From the NCBI RefSeq assembly GCF_024168645.1, contig NZ_JALJWF010000001.1, positions 2,781,001 to 2,845,000 of the forward strand: a stretch of 64,000 nucleotides of DNA, given 5' to 3'. A program made the position numbers and the translations under genes. Positions within the stretch are counted from its first letter, which is position 1. Every line of letters begins with the position of its first letter. This DNA is from Pseudomonas sp. GGS8 (GTDB lineage: Bacteria; Pseudomonadota; Gammaproteobacteria; Pseudomonadales; Pseudomonadaceae). Positions 36,341 to 45,185 of this stretch are shown piece by piece. The notes under the pieces are model-generated. The model was not told the origin of the DNA and did not search any database. It saw only the letters and a list, made by a program, of their open reading frames with translations.

Positions 36341-38005
36341 ATGGCTCAATACGTCTTCACCATGCATCGGCTGGGCAAAGTTGTTCCGCCGAAGCGGGAA
36401 ATCCTGAAAAACATTTCGCTGTCGTTCTTCCCCGGCGCCAAGATCGGCGTCCTCGGCCTCAACGGTTCGGGTAAGTCCACGCTGCTGAAAATCATGGCGG
36501 GCGTCGACACCGAGTTCGACGGCGAGGCCCGTCCGATGCCGGACCTGAACATCGGCTATCTGCCGCAAGAACCGATCCTGGATCCGACCAAGACCGTGCG
36601 TGAAGTGGTCGAGGAAGCAGTCAGCGTGATCAAGGACGCCCAGGCGCGTCTGGACGAGGTCTACGCGGCCTACGCCGATCCGGATGCCGACTTCGACAAG
36701 CTGGCTGCAGAGCAAGCCAAGCTTGAAGCCATCCTGCAGGCCAGCGATGGCCACAACCTGGATCGCCAACTGGAAGTCGCTGCCGATGCACTGCGTCTGC
36801 CGGCCTGGGATGCCAAGGTTGAACATCTTTCCGGTGGTGAAAAGCGTCGTGTGGCCCTGTGCCGCCTGCTGCTGTCCGCCCCGGACATGCTGCTGCTCGA
36901 CGAACCAACCAACCACCTGGACGCCGATTCCGTCGCCTGGCTGGAGCATTTCCTGCACGATTTCCCGGGCACCGTGGTTGCGATCACGCACGACCGTTAC
37001 TTCCTGGACAACGTTGCCGGCTGGATCCTCGAACTCGACCGCGGCGCCGGTATCCCGTACGAGGGCAACTATTCGGGTTGGCTCGAAGCCAAGTCCGATC
37101 GTCTGGCAGCCGAATCCAAGCAGCAATCGGCTCACGAAAAGGCCATGAAGGAAGAACTGGAGTGGGTGCGCAAAGGCGCCAAGGCCCGCCAGTCCAAATC
37201 CAAGGCTCGTCTGCAACGCTTCGAAGAAATGCAATCGCAGGAATTCCAGAAGCGCAGCGAAACCAACGAGATCTATATCCCGGCCGGTCCACGCCTGGGC
37301 GACAAGGTCATCGAGTTCAAGAACGTCACCAAGGGCTACGGCGATCGCGTGCTGATCGACAACCTGTCGTTCTCCATGCCTAAAGGCGCCATCGTTGGCG
37401 TGATCGGCGGTAACGGTGCCGGTAAATCGACCCTGTTCCGTATGCTGATGGGCAAGGAAACGCCGGATTCGGGCAGCATCGAAGTTGGTGAAACCGTGCA
37501 ACTGGCGTGCGTCGATCAGAGCCGTGAAGACCTGGATGGCAGCAAGACTGTGTTCCAGCAGATCTCCGACGGTTCCGACCAGATTCGTATCGGCAACTAC
37601 GAGATCCCGTCGCGTACCTATGTCGGTCGTTTCAACTTCAAGGGTGGCGATCAGCAGAAGTTCGTCAAGGACCTGTCCGGTGGTGAGCGTGGTCGCTTGC
37701 ACCTGGCCCTGACCCTGAAAGAGGGCGGCAACGTCCTGCTGCTCGACGAACCGTCCAACGACCTCGACGTTGAAACCCTGCGTTCCCTGGAAGAAGCCTT
37801 GCTGGACTTCCCGGGCGCTGCCATTGTGATCTCTCACGATCGGTGGTTCCTTGACCGCGTCGCGACTCACATCCTGGCGTACGAAGATGACTCGCAAGCG
37901 GTGTTCTTCGAAGGCAACTACACCGAGTACGAAGCCGATCGCAAGAAACGCCTCGGCGAAGCGGCCTCCCAACCGCACCGCGTACGGCACAAGAAACTGG
38001 CCTGA
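36341..38005 (+). CDS. ettA: Energy-dependent translational throttle protein EttA
   Basis: 554 residues, ABC-F family with two ATPase domains and no membrane part. Walker A motifs are 'GLNGSGKSTLLKI' and 'GGNGAGKSTLFRM'; signature motifs 'LSGGEKRRVALCRLL' and 'LSGGERGRLHLALTL'; Walker B regions 'LLLDEPTNHLDADSV' and 'LLLDEPSNDLDVETL'. The 'arm' lies within the first ATPase and a charged linker ('VRKGAKARQSKSKARLQRFE') joins the halves. EttA binds the ribosomal E site and gates the first peptide bond according to the ATP/ADP ratio. A strong terminator follows. Confidence 0.96.
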   Translation: MAQYVFTMHRLGKVVPPKREILKNISLSFFPGAKIGVLGLNGSGKSTLLKIMAGVDTEFDGEARPMPDLNIGYLPQEPILDPTKTVREVVEEAVSVIKDAQARLDEVYAAYADPDADFDKLAAEQAKLEAILQASDGHNLDRQLEVAADALRLPAWDAKVEHLSGGEKRRVALCRLLLSAPDMLLLDEPTNHLDADSVAWLEHFLHDFPGTVVAITHDRYFLDNVAGWILELDRGAGIPYEGNYSGWLEAKSDRLAAESKQQSAHEKAMKEELEWVRKGAKARQSKSKARLQRFEEMQSQEFQKRSETNEIYIPAGPRLGDKVIEFKNVTKGYGDRVLIDNLSFSMPKGAIVGVIGGNGAGKSTLFRMLMGKETPDSGSIEVGETVQLACVDQSREDLDGSKTVFQQISDGSDQIRIGNYEIPSRTYVGRFNFKGGDQQKFVKDLSGGERGRLHLALTLKEGGNVLLLDEPSNDLDVETLRSLEEALLDFPGAAIVISHDRWFLDRVATHILAYEDDSQAVFFEGNYTEYEADRKKRLGEAASQPHRVRHKKLA

Positions 38006-38025
38006 TTTCAGGCTGGCGGCATAAA

Positions 38026-38054
38026 AAACGGAGCCTTCGGGGCTCCGTTTTTTT
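38026..38054 (+). terminator. Terminator of ettA
   Basis: AAACGGAGCC/GGCTCCGTTT around TTCGG, followed by T residues, 20 bp after the stop. Confidence 0.92.
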
Positions 38055-38090
38055 ATGGGCGTTCAGTAAGACCGAGGCGCGGCTATGGTG

Positions 38091-38178
38091 GGCAAGCCCG
38101 CTCCCACAGGGATCTGTTTCAGGCCCGGATTCTGAGAACGCGCGAAATCCCTTGTGGGAGCGGGCTTGCCCGCGAAGG
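38091..38178. repeat. REPIN-like inverted repeat (short class)
   Basis: GGCAAGCCCGCTCCCACAGG at the left faces CTTGTGGGAGCGGGCTTGCC at the right. It lies between convergent ettA and the Gre-like gene. Confidence 0.88.
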
Positions 38179-38189
38179 CGTCATCAAAC

Positions 38190-38684
38190 TCACCCAATCT
38201 CTATGGTCATAACCTCAATCAGCAAATCCCCCGCCGGCCGCTTCCACAGCACTTCATCGCCCACGTGCGCGCCCAGCAACGCCCGTCCCAGCGGCGAACT
38301 CCAATTGATCAGCCCATGAGCGGCATCCGCCTGGTCTTCTCCGACCAATTGCACGCGCTGTTCATGATCATATTCGTCGGCAAAGGTCACCCAGTTGCCG
38401 ATCTGCACTTTGTCGGTCGAGGAGGCCTGTGCGACCAGCTGCGCACTTTGCAGGCGCTGCTTGAAGTAGCGCCAGTCGCGGTCGAGGTCGGCCTGGCGCT
38501 GCTTGTCGGCCAGGTCACCTTTGGCGCTTTCCTCGTCGAGCAGGTTTTGCAGCTCGGTGACTTTCGCCTGAAGCTGTGCGAGTCCGGCGGGCGTGACGTA
38601 ATTGGGCTGCGCACTGACCTGCCGTTCGACTGGCAGGTCGGCTTGCGCGGCGGCGTTATCTTCATTAACGAAGGCGCGACTCAT
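38190..38684 (-). CDS. GreA/GreB family elongation-factor-like protein
   Basis: 164 residues. An N-terminal coiled-coil hairpin (about 30-85) and a C-terminal FKBP-like domain ('IGNWVTFADEYDHEQRVQLV', 'SSPLGRALLGAHVGDEVLWK') match GreA/GreB. In GreB the coiled-coil tip carries acidic residues in 'GDRSENADY'; here the matching stretch is 'QADLDRDWRYFKQRL', so Asp41 and Glu44 of E. coli are not conserved in register, although other Asp residues are close. It may bind RNA polymerase's secondary channel without normal transcript cleavage. An N-terminal extension of about 27 residues precedes the coiled coil. Confidence 0.85.
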   Translation of the reverse strand: MSRAFVNEDNAAAQADLPVERQVSAQPNYVTPAGLAQLQAKVTELQNLLDEESAKGDLADKQRQADLDRDWRYFKQRLQSAQLVAQASSTDKVQIGNWVTFADEYDHEQRVQLVGEDQADAAHGLINWSSPLGRALLGAHVGDEVLWKRPAGDLLIEVMTIEIG

Positions 38685-38754
38685 GCTTTTCTCCCGTTAT
38701 AGGGGTTGGGCCATGGTCGCAGGCTTTAAGTTTCGACAAATGTCTGTAAACGAC

Positions 38755-39111
38755 TTATTGCGAGCGATAGGCTCGTGCGGCGTCCCGGTCTTTCTGCTGT
38801 TGCCAGGCCCGTTCGCGCTCGTCCCAATGGCGTTCCCTGTACTCGTTTCGATCCTCGTTTTCGCGCATGGCCTGGCACTGACGGAAGCCATCGGTCCAGC
38901 CTTCGGCGTATTGCTTGTCCTTGAGGTAGCGTGGGACGTTTTTTCGAAATTCACCGGTAATCGCCCCGGCGGCTTGTCGACCACTGCTGCAACCGTCATC
39001 GAAGCCATCGGCGAACGCCGGCGGATAACCCTTGGCGATCAGATCTTCGTGAGTCGACTGGCACCCTGTGATCAATGCCAATAATCCCAACATACTCACG
39101 CAACGCCACAT
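38755..39111 (-). CDS. Small lipoprotein of unknown function
   Basis: 118 residues with a lipoprotein signal: 'MLGLLALITGC' gives a lipobox L-I-T-G-C, cutting before Cys17. The mature part contains 'FADGFDDGCSSGRQAAG' and 'YAEGWTDGFRQCQ', two Gly-Phe-Asp repeats with Cys, then a highly charged C-terminus rich in Arg and Glu. I do not recognise a named family. AGGAGTCC lies upstream of the ATG. The gene stands alone between the Gre-like gene and a REPIN. Confidence 0.78.
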   Translation of the reverse strand: MWRCVSMLGLLALITGCQSTHEDLIAKGYPPAFADGFDDGCSSGRQAAGAITGEFRKNVPRYLKDKQYAEGWTDGFRQCQAMRENEDRNEYRERHWDERERAWQQQKDRDAARAYRSQ

Positions 39112-39212
39112 CTTGGACTCCTGGGCCGTTAACGGCCTATAGGGGAAGTCTAGAAGCGGTTTTGTCGGGTGTCTGTGAAAGGGCTGTGATTAATCTGTCG
39201 GATGGCGCAGAT

Positions 39213-39308
39213 CCCTTGTGGGAGCGAGCCTGCTCGCGATGGCAGTGGAACAGGCAGCATGGATGTTGAATGTGATGGCCTCATCGCGAGCAGGCTCGCT
39301 CCCACAGG
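39213..39308. repeat. REPIN-like inverted repeat (short class)
   Basis: CCTTGTGGGAGCGAGCCTGC...CGCGAT and its complement ATCGCGAGCAGGCTCGCTCC...CAGG, about 40 bp apart, ending 1 bp before the stop of the DUF4105 gene. Confidence 0.9.
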
Positions 39309-39309
39309 A

Positions 39310-41163
39310 TCAATAGTGATACCACTTCACTTCAAGCATCACTTCGTTTTCAGGTGACGCCAGGTGGCTGAATTCGCGTTGGGCGCTCAGGCGCAAACCG
39401 AGGTTGCGCGACAATTCCCATTGCTGATTCAGGCTCATGCTCCGGCGCACTTCGCCATTGGTGAAGTAATCGCCCTTGGCTTCCAGGCTGAAATTGCCCA
39501 ACGGGTTTTTCCACAGCAGGCCACTGTTGAAGCCTGCCGCCGGGGCAATGAAACCGGCGAAGTCGTTGTTGTGTTCCACACGCACGGTGCCCAAGGCGAA
39601 TCCGAGCATGTCGTCGCCCAGTTGCCAGGTCCCGCCGCCGCCACCGTTGACATGACTGACCAGGGTTTGGTCATCATGCTTGCCGGGTACGCGCTCCAGG
39701 CCGCCGGTGACTTGCCACGACAGCGGCTGCAACAGCGCGTTGCGCGGGGTCAGGGAGCGGATGGTCGCCAGGTCCAGTTGCTGCAGCTGCCAGTGATTGC
39801 CTTCGTATTGGCGCAGCTTCATCTGCAAGATTTCGATCTGCGCGCCCAGGGGGAAGCTTTCGGCGTTGTCGTTGAGGTCGTGGTAGGCCATGCGCAGGCC
39901 ATATTCGCCGAAGGCTTTATCACCCCGGGTGCCGATGCCGACCTGCCAGGTGCGGGACTCGTGGCCATCCTCGGGCAAGCCAGGTCGCGCAATGTCCAGT
40001 TCCGGAGGCGGGTTTTGATTGATCGCGCGCAGTAATTCGAAACTGCGCTGAGCCCGTTGCGGGTCACGTTCCTGACCGTTGGCGCGATAACGCTCCAGAC
40101 GATAAGCCGCATCGATGATCAGCGCCTGGCGCTCGCGCGGTTGCGCCTTGAACGCCGGTTCCTGCAATTGTTTCTGATCGGCGCTGACTTTCAGCACCCA
40201 TTGCTGCTCTTTGTCGGTCAACGGTTCTGCGCGGCTCAGCAGTTCACGCTCGCGGGATGGGCGATATTCGATCGATTCCACCAGCCCGGCCTGTTTCACC
40301 GCTTTAACGGTGTCGGTGGGGATAGCGGTCAATGGGAATTGCTCGGTTAACCTCAGGCTCGGTCGCGCCACTTGCAGCAGCTCAAGCAGGCGATAGGAGC
40401 AGTTTTCGTCGAAGAAGAAGTAATCGAACTGGATCTGCTTGAGCTCCCAGACATGTTCGACCATGCGCTCGGTTTCCTGCTGGGTCAGGTTCAGGCGGTA
40501 TTCCCACAGGTCGCGGTTCTCGAGGCTGCGGTATTCCGAGAGTTTTTCCTGATAGGGCACCAGCGCAAACAGCCCCGGATAACCGCCCATCAAGCCTTTC
40601 CAGGCATACAGAATGCTGTTGTCCGAACCCTCGATGTAGGCGCCGAAGTTGATCGCGTAACTGAGCAGCGAGGTCTTGTCGCTCTGCACATCGGCCTGAT
40701 CGATGCGCAGCAGAGTGTGGCCGAACATCGACGATGGGCTGTTCAGGTAGGCCGCCGGGAAAATCATCACCGCACTATGGGGCGAAACGTCCTTGAACCA
40801 CTGCTTGAACTCAGTGCAGTCCGGCGTCGGCAGACCGGTTAGTTCAAGTTGCGCCTTCAACCAGCGGGTGCGGGCCGGATAGACGCATTGCGCATGCTGC
40901 TCGCCGGCACTGGCCGGGGCATATAGCGCCTGTACGGTCGCTGCCAGTTCACGGTCGGGGTGTTCGTTGCCATCGGGGGCCAGAAAGAATTTTTTGTCGC
41001 TGACATAGCTGCGCCAGCCACCGAGCTTGGCGGTTTCGTAATGACCCAGGGAAATCCAGAAGGGGTCGTTGGCCAGTTGCTGCAAACGTTGATTGTCGAT
41101 GTGGGGCGCGGCGGACAGCGGGGCGCAGACACAGAGCGCCAGCCAGGCAGGGCGTTTGAGCAT
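39310..41163 (-). CDS. DUF4105 protein, probable exported envelope protein
   Basis: 617 residues with a signal peptide ('RPAWLALCVCAPLSAAPHID'). A central DUF4105-type region contains 'SPSSMFGHTLLRID', 'LLSYAINFGAYIEGSDNSIL' and 'FFDENCSYRLLELLQ', whose conserved His and Cys resemble an N1pC/P60- or LRAT-like enzyme core. The last 200 residues are rich in alternating hydrophobic residues and end in 'EVMLEVKWYHY', suggesting a beta-barrel or beta-sandwich. The start at 41163 gives a clean signal peptide. Function is unknown to me; the His/Cys pattern hints at amidase or acyl-transfer chemistry in the periplasm. Confidence 0.82.
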   Translation of the reverse strand: MLKRPAWLALCVCAPLSAAPHIDNQRLQQLANDPFWISLGHYETAKLGGWRSYVSDKKFFLAPDGNEHPDRELAATVQALYAPASAGEQHAQCVYPARTRWLKAQLELTGLPTPDCTEFKQWFKDVSPHSAVMIFPAAYLNSPSSMFGHTLLRIDQADVQSDKTSLLSYAINFGAYIEGSDNSILYAWKGLMGGYPGLFALVPYQEKLSEYRSLENRDLWEYRLNLTQQETERMVEHVWELKQIQFDYFFFDENCSYRLLELLQVARPSLRLTEQFPLTAIPTDTVKAVKQAGLVESIEYRPSRERELLSRAEPLTDKEQQWVLKVSADQKQLQEPAFKAQPRERQALIIDAAYRLERYRANGQERDPQRAQRSFELLRAINQNPPPELDIARPGLPEDGHESRTWQVGIGTRGDKAFGEYGLRMAYHDLNDNAESFPLGAQIEILQMKLRQYEGNHWQLQQLDLATIRSLTPRNALLQPLSWQVTGGLERVPGKHDDQTLVSHVNGGGGGTWQLGDDMLGFALGTVRVEHNNDFAGFIAPAAGFNSGLLWKNPLGNFSLEAKGDYFTNGEVRRSMSLNQQWELSRNLGLRLSAQREFSHLASPENEVMLEVKWYHY

Positions 41164-41225
41164 AGTGAGCAACTTAAGTCGAAAGAAACAAAGACCCAAA
41201 GAGGCAGGCCAAAACGGGCCGGGGT

Positions 41226-41260
41226 CAAAAAATAAAACCCGCTCCCCCAAAGAGAGCGGG
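41226..41260 (-). terminator. Terminator of the DUF3015 gene
   Basis: CCCGCTC (41238-41244) pairs with GAGCGGG (41254-41260); on the minus strand the stem is followed by TTTTATTTTTT. Confidence 0.88.
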
Positions 41261-41271
41261 GCGGGTCGAGC

Positions 41272-41760
41272 TTAAGCTTGAGTGGCGTACTTGGCCAGAC
41301 GAGGATCGTTCTTCAATACGGCCAGGGTGTTGGTATGCACATCCTCAGCGGTCACGTCGGCTTTGCTGAAGATCTGCTGGAAGTGCTGATGAGTCACGGC
41401 GGCGAAGTGCGCACGGTCTTCCGGCGCCACGCCCAGCACCACGGCGTAAGTAGTCAGCGCTTCGCCCTGACCTTTGGCCATGTCTTCGGACAGCTCGTTC
41501 ATCATGCCATTCATGGCAATCCAGGATTTGCCGCCATAGGTCAGCGCTGCATTGGTCGAGCAACCGTTGGTACCGGACGTCATCCCGAAGGTGGCGTTAC
41601 CGGAAGTGCCGTTGGTGGTGGATGCCAGGAAGTGTGCCGGGGTGCCACGCTGACCTTCGAACAGCATGTTGCCCCAACCGCAGTCCGGACCGCCTGGCGC
41701 CTGAGCCATGGCGTTGATGGATACAACGGTGAAGAGAGTACCAAGAAGAATCCGTTTCAT
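41272..41760 (-). CDS. DUF3015 family exported protein
   Basis: 162 residues with a signal peptide ('KRILLGTLFTVVSINAMAQA'). The mature start 'PDCGWGNMLFEGQRG' and the 'TSGTNGCSTNAALTY' segment with paired Cys are typical of DUF3015, a periplasmic family of unknown role in gammaproteobacteria. It is monocistronic with its own terminator. Confidence 0.88.
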   Translation of the reverse strand: MKRILLGTLFTVVSINAMAQAPGGPDCGWGNMLFEGQRGTPAHFLASTTNGTSGNATFGMTSGTNGCSTNAALTYGGKSWIAMNGMMNELSEDMAKGQGEALTTYAVVLGVAPEDRAHFAAVTHQHFQQIFSKADVTAEDVHTNTLAVLKNDPRLAKYATQA

Positions 41761-42045
41761 AGCTATGTTCTCTTTGTGTGCATACCAATGGACAGAGTGC
41801 TGGCCCCTAATGGTGCCAGTGGGCCGGTTATTCGTTTATTTCGTTCCAGCCGCGCAGTTTGGAGTTTAGGCACGTTCCAGGGGTTCCGTGATTTTTTGCG
41901 AAACATTCCCTGAAAACATTGATTTTGAGCCGCGCGGCCCGGGGCTGAGGGTTTGTCTATGCTTTGGCTTCAGGCGCGCCTTGCCAGTGAGGTACGGGCA
42001 GCGCCAGAATGCCGCTATCTGCCCCGCCTGATGTAAGGAAGCCCG

Positions 42046-44484
42046 ATGCCTGATCCTGTTGCTGCCAGCTTGCGTTTAGCGCCTGAAGCGCTGACCCGTC
42101 CGTTTTCCGCTGAACAGTTCAGCTTCTCTACCACCAATGATCTGGAGCCCTTCCGCGGTGTGCTTGGCCAGGAACGTGCGGTCGAAGCCTTGCAGTTCGG
42201 TGTGGCCATGCCACGCCCCGGTTACAACGTATTTGTCATGGGTGAGCCCGGCACTGGCCGGTTTTCGTTCGTCAAGCGCTACCTCAAGGCCGAAGGCAAA
42301 CGCCTGCAGACTCCGGCGGACTGGGTCTACGTTAATAATTTCGATGAGCCGCGCGAGCCTCGCGCCCTGGAGTTGCCGTCGGGCACCGCTGGCGCCTTTA
42401 TCGGTGACATCAATGGCTTGATCGACAACCTGCTGGCGACCTTTCCGGCGGTATTCGAGCACCCGTCCTACCAGCAGAAGAAAAGCGCCATCGATCGCGC
42501 CTTCAACCAGCGTTATGACCGTGCGCTGGATGTGATCGAGCGTCTTGCGCTGGAGAAAGACGTCGCGCTCTACCGTGACAGCAGCAACATCGCGTTCACC
42601 CCGATGAGCGAAGGCAAGGCGCTGGATGAGGCGGAGTTCGCCCAGTTGCCGGAAGCCGAGCGCGAACGTTTTCACGACGACATTTCCGGGCTCGAAGAGC
42701 GGTTGAACGAAGAGCTCGCCAGCCTGCCGCAATGGAAGCGCGAGTCGAGTAATCAGCTGCGCCAGCTCAACGAAGAAACCATCACTCTGGCCTTGCAGCC
42801 ATTGCTGGCGCCACTGTCGGAAAAGTATGCGGAAAACGCAGGCGTTTGCGGTTACCTGCAAGCGATGCAGGTGTACCTGCTCAAAACGGTGGTCGAGCAA
42901 TTGGTGGACGATAGCAAGACCGACGCCGTCGCCCGCAAATTGCTTGAAGAGCAATACGCCCCGAGCCTGGTGGTCGGGCATCCGCACAGCGGCGGTGCGC
43001 CGGTGGTGTTCGAGCCGCACCCGACCTACGACAACCTGTTTGGCCGCATCGAATACAGCACCGATCAGGGCGCGCTCTACACCACCTATCGGCAGCTGCG
43101 ACCGGGTGCACTGCACCGGGCCAACGGCGGTTTCCTGATCCTCGAAGCGGAAAAAATGCTCAGCGAGCCATTCGTGTGGGATGCGCTCAAGCGTGCCTTG
43201 CAATCGCGCAAGCTGAAAATGGAATCGCCACTGGGTGAGCTGGGCCGTCTGGCCACCGTGACGCTGACGCCGCAACACATTCCGTTGCAGGTCAAAGTCG
43301 TGATCATCGGCGCCCGACAGCTCTATTACACGCTGCAAGACCTCGATCCGGACTTCCAGGAGATGTTCCGCGTCCTGGTGGATTTCGACGAAGACATTCC
43401 GATGGTCGACGAAAGCCTGGAACAGTTCGCCCAGTTGCTCAAAACCCGTACCTCGGAAGAAGGCATGGCGCCGCTGACCGTCGATGCGGTGGCGCGTCTG
43501 GCGACTTACAGTGCACGTCTGGCCGAGCACCAGGGACGTTTGTCGGCACGGATCGGTGATCTGTTCCAACTGGTCAGCGAGGCGGATTTCATTCGTGACC
43601 TGGCGGGTGACGACATGACTGACGCCGGGCACATCGAGCGTGCGCTCAAGGCCAAGGCCACCCGTACCGGGCGCGTTTCGGCGCGGATTCTCGATGACAT
43701 GCTGGCCGGGATCATTCTGATCGACACCGATGGCGCGGCGGTCGGCAAGTGCAACGGGCTGACGGTGCTGGAAGTCGGCGATTCGGCCTTCGGGATACCG
43801 GCGCGGATTTCCGCCACGGTGTATCCGGGCGGCAGCGGCATCGTCGACATCGAGCGCGAGGTCAACCTCGGCCAGCCGATTCACTCCAAAGGCGTGATGA
43901 TCCTCACCGGGTATCTGGGCAGCCGTTATGCCCAGGAATTCCCGTTGGCGATTTCCGCGAGCATCGCCCTGGAGCAGTCCTACGGTTACGTCGACGGCGA
44001 CAGCGCATCGTTGGGCGAGGCCTGCACGCTGATCTCGGCCTTGTCGAAAACGCCGCTCAAGCAGTGCTTTGCGATTACCGGGTCGATCAACCAGTTCGGT
44101 GAAGTGCAGGCGGTAGGCGGGGTCAACGAAAAGATCGAAGGCTTCTTCCGGCTCTGCGAGGCTCGCGGCCTGACGGGCGAGCAGGGAGCGATCATTCCTC
44201 AGGCCAACGTCGCCACGCTGATGCTCGACGAGAAGGTGCTGGCGGCGGTGCGCGCGGGGCAGTTCCATGTCTACGCGGTGCGCCAGGCCGACGAGGCCCT
44301 GAGCCTGCTGGTCGGCGAGCCGGCCGGTACGCCGGATGAAAATGGCGAATTTCCCGAGGGCAGCGTCAACGCGCGGGTGGTGGAACGCTTGCGGGTGATC
44401 GCGGAAATGGTCAGCGACGAAGACCTCAAGGAGGCCGAAAAGGAGTTGGCGCAGGAAGCATTGCTGGAAGTCAAACCGGCCTGA
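42046..44484 (+). CDS. Lon-like ATP-dependent protease (AsrA/LonB-like)
   Basis: 812 residues. An N-terminal ATPase-like region ('GVLGQERAVEALQFGVAMPR', 'VMGEPGTGRFSFV') is interrupted by a long helical insert and completed by 'ALHRANGGFLILEAEKML' and 'VIIGARQLYYTLQDLDPDFQ'. The C-terminal third is a Lon protease domain with catalytic Ser in 'YVDGDSASLGEACTL' and Lys in 'VGGVNEKIEGFF'. The P-loop has Arg where Walker A normally has Lys. The protein resembles AsrA of P. aeruginosa, a Lon-like protease of the heat-shock and aminoglycoside response; that link is from memory. TAAGGA precedes the start. No recognisable sigma-32 promoter was found in the 285-bp upstream gap. Confidence 0.88.
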   Translation: MPDPVAASLRLAPEALTRPFSAEQFSFSTTNDLEPFRGVLGQERAVEALQFGVAMPRPGYNVFVMGEPGTGRFSFVKRYLKAEGKRLQTPADWVYVNNFDEPREPRALELPSGTAGAFIGDINGLIDNLLATFPAVFEHPSYQQKKSAIDRAFNQRYDRALDVIERLALEKDVALYRDSSNIAFTPMSEGKALDEAEFAQLPEAERERFHDDISGLEERLNEELASLPQWKRESSNQLRQLNEETITLALQPLLAPLSEKYAENAGVCGYLQAMQVYLLKTVVEQLVDDSKTDAVARKLLEEQYAPSLVVGHPHSGGAPVVFEPHPTYDNLFGRIEYSTDQGALYTTYRQLRPGALHRANGGFLILEAEKMLSEPFVWDALKRALQSRKLKMESPLGELGRLATVTLTPQHIPLQVKVVIIGARQLYYTLQDLDPDFQEMFRVLVDFDEDIPMVDESLEQFAQLLKTRTSEEGMAPLTVDAVARLATYSARLAEHQGRLSARIGDLFQLVSEADFIRDLAGDDMTDAGHIERALKAKATRTGRVSARILDDMLAGIILIDTDGAAVGKCNGLTVLEVGDSAFGIPARISATVYPGGSGIVDIEREVNLGQPIHSKGVMILTGYLGSRYAQEFPLAISASIALEQSYGYVDGDSASLGEACTLISALSKTPLKQCFAITGSINQFGEVQAVGGVNEKIEGFFRLCEARGLTGEQGAIIPQANVATLMLDEKVLAAVRAGQFHVYAVRQADEALSLLVGEPAGTPDENGEFPEGSVNARVVERLRVIAEMVSDEDLKEAEKELAQEALLEVKPA

Positions 44485-44511
44485 GTCAATCTCGAAACTG
44501 AGGAGGCTCCC

Positions 44512-44668
44512 TGTGGCGAGGGGGCTTGTCGGACCGCCGCACCGCCCCGTTGGGCTGCGTAGCAGTCGTCAAATCGGCGATGAGGTCTGTCTGATAAATT
44601 TCGGGGCCGCTTCGCAGCCCAACGGGGCGGTGCGGCGGTGCGGCGCTCCGACAAGCCCCCTCGCCACA
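44512..44668. repeat. Long REPIN-like inverted repeat (second copy)
   Basis: TGTGGCGAGGGGGCTTGTCGG at 44512-44532 and its exact complement at 44648-44668. The interior repeats 'CCCCGTTGGGCTGCG' against 'CGCAGCCCAACGGGG'. Same family as 12969-13116 and 61966-62111. Confidence 0.88.
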
Positions 44669-44837
44669 TCTCTGGCGTCAATATTTGCACGGCGACCACT
44701 CGGCGCCTTGTGTTTGCCGGTCCGCGTGCGAGCCGGACTTTTCTTCTATTCTCTGCTCAAGGATATCGACAGTTATCACTGGATCGAGACAGTCTTCCCG
44801 TGGAGGCTGAATACCGGATCTACCGAGGGTCGCCGCC
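44669..44837. other. Non-coding stretch between the repeat and the next gene
   Basis: With the repeat this makes a 353-bp gene-free gap after the Lon-like gene. I see only a possible leader ending in GAGGGTCGCCGCC before the next ATG; no clear promoter or structure. Confidence 0.4.
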
Positions 44838-45179
44838 ATGTCGCGCAACCTCTGCCTCACCCGTCAATGCCTGGGCCTTGTGACCCGTATCGAATGTGCT
44901 ATCCGCCCGCTGGCGGGAGATACGGGCATGTGGACCTTGCTCTTTGCCGCCGGAATGGCCGGCGAGCAACCTTCAGCCATCAAGGCTCAAGGCCCGTTCC
45001 GTGGGCCGGTCGTGGCTGAATCGATCCTCGACACCATCGTCGAAAGCCTGACCCTGCATGGCTACGAACTGGCCGATGACCCGCAAATCTGGTGCCTGCA
45101 CCTGCAAGCCCAGTTGCGAGAGATCAACGGTGGCCGTTACCACAACCTTGCCGGTCCCGGATTTCGGCCAGAGGGCTGA
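44838..45179 (+). CDS. Hypothetical protein
   Basis: 113 residues, no signal peptide or membrane helix. Parts such as 'AESILDTIVESLTLHGYELA' and 'DDPQIWCLHLQAQLREINGG' read like a small globular domain, and GAGGG lies before the ATG. The stop is 6 bp from the convergent lipoprotein gene. I do not recognise the family; codon use and position make it a plausible real gene. Confidence 0.6.
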   Translation: MSRNLCLTRQCLGLVTRIECAIRPLAGDTGMWTLLFAAGMAGEQPSAIKAQGPFRGPVVAESILDTIVESLTLHGYELADDPQIWCLHLQAQLREINGGRYHNLAGPGFRPEG

Positions 45180-45185
45180 CCCAGG

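Noticed and set aside
36317..37990. A 557-codon minus-strand frame opposite ettA
   Set aside because: EttA on the plus strand has all ABC-F motifs; the opposite frame has none recognisable.
41761..42045. A sigma-32 heat-shock promoter for the Lon-like protease
   Set aside because: No pair of -35 and -10 elements with suitable spacing is visible; regulation cannot be claimed from sequence.
42076..44268. A 730-codon minus-strand frame opposite the Lon-like protease gene
   Set aside because: Shadow of a real gene; no domain or start site of its own.
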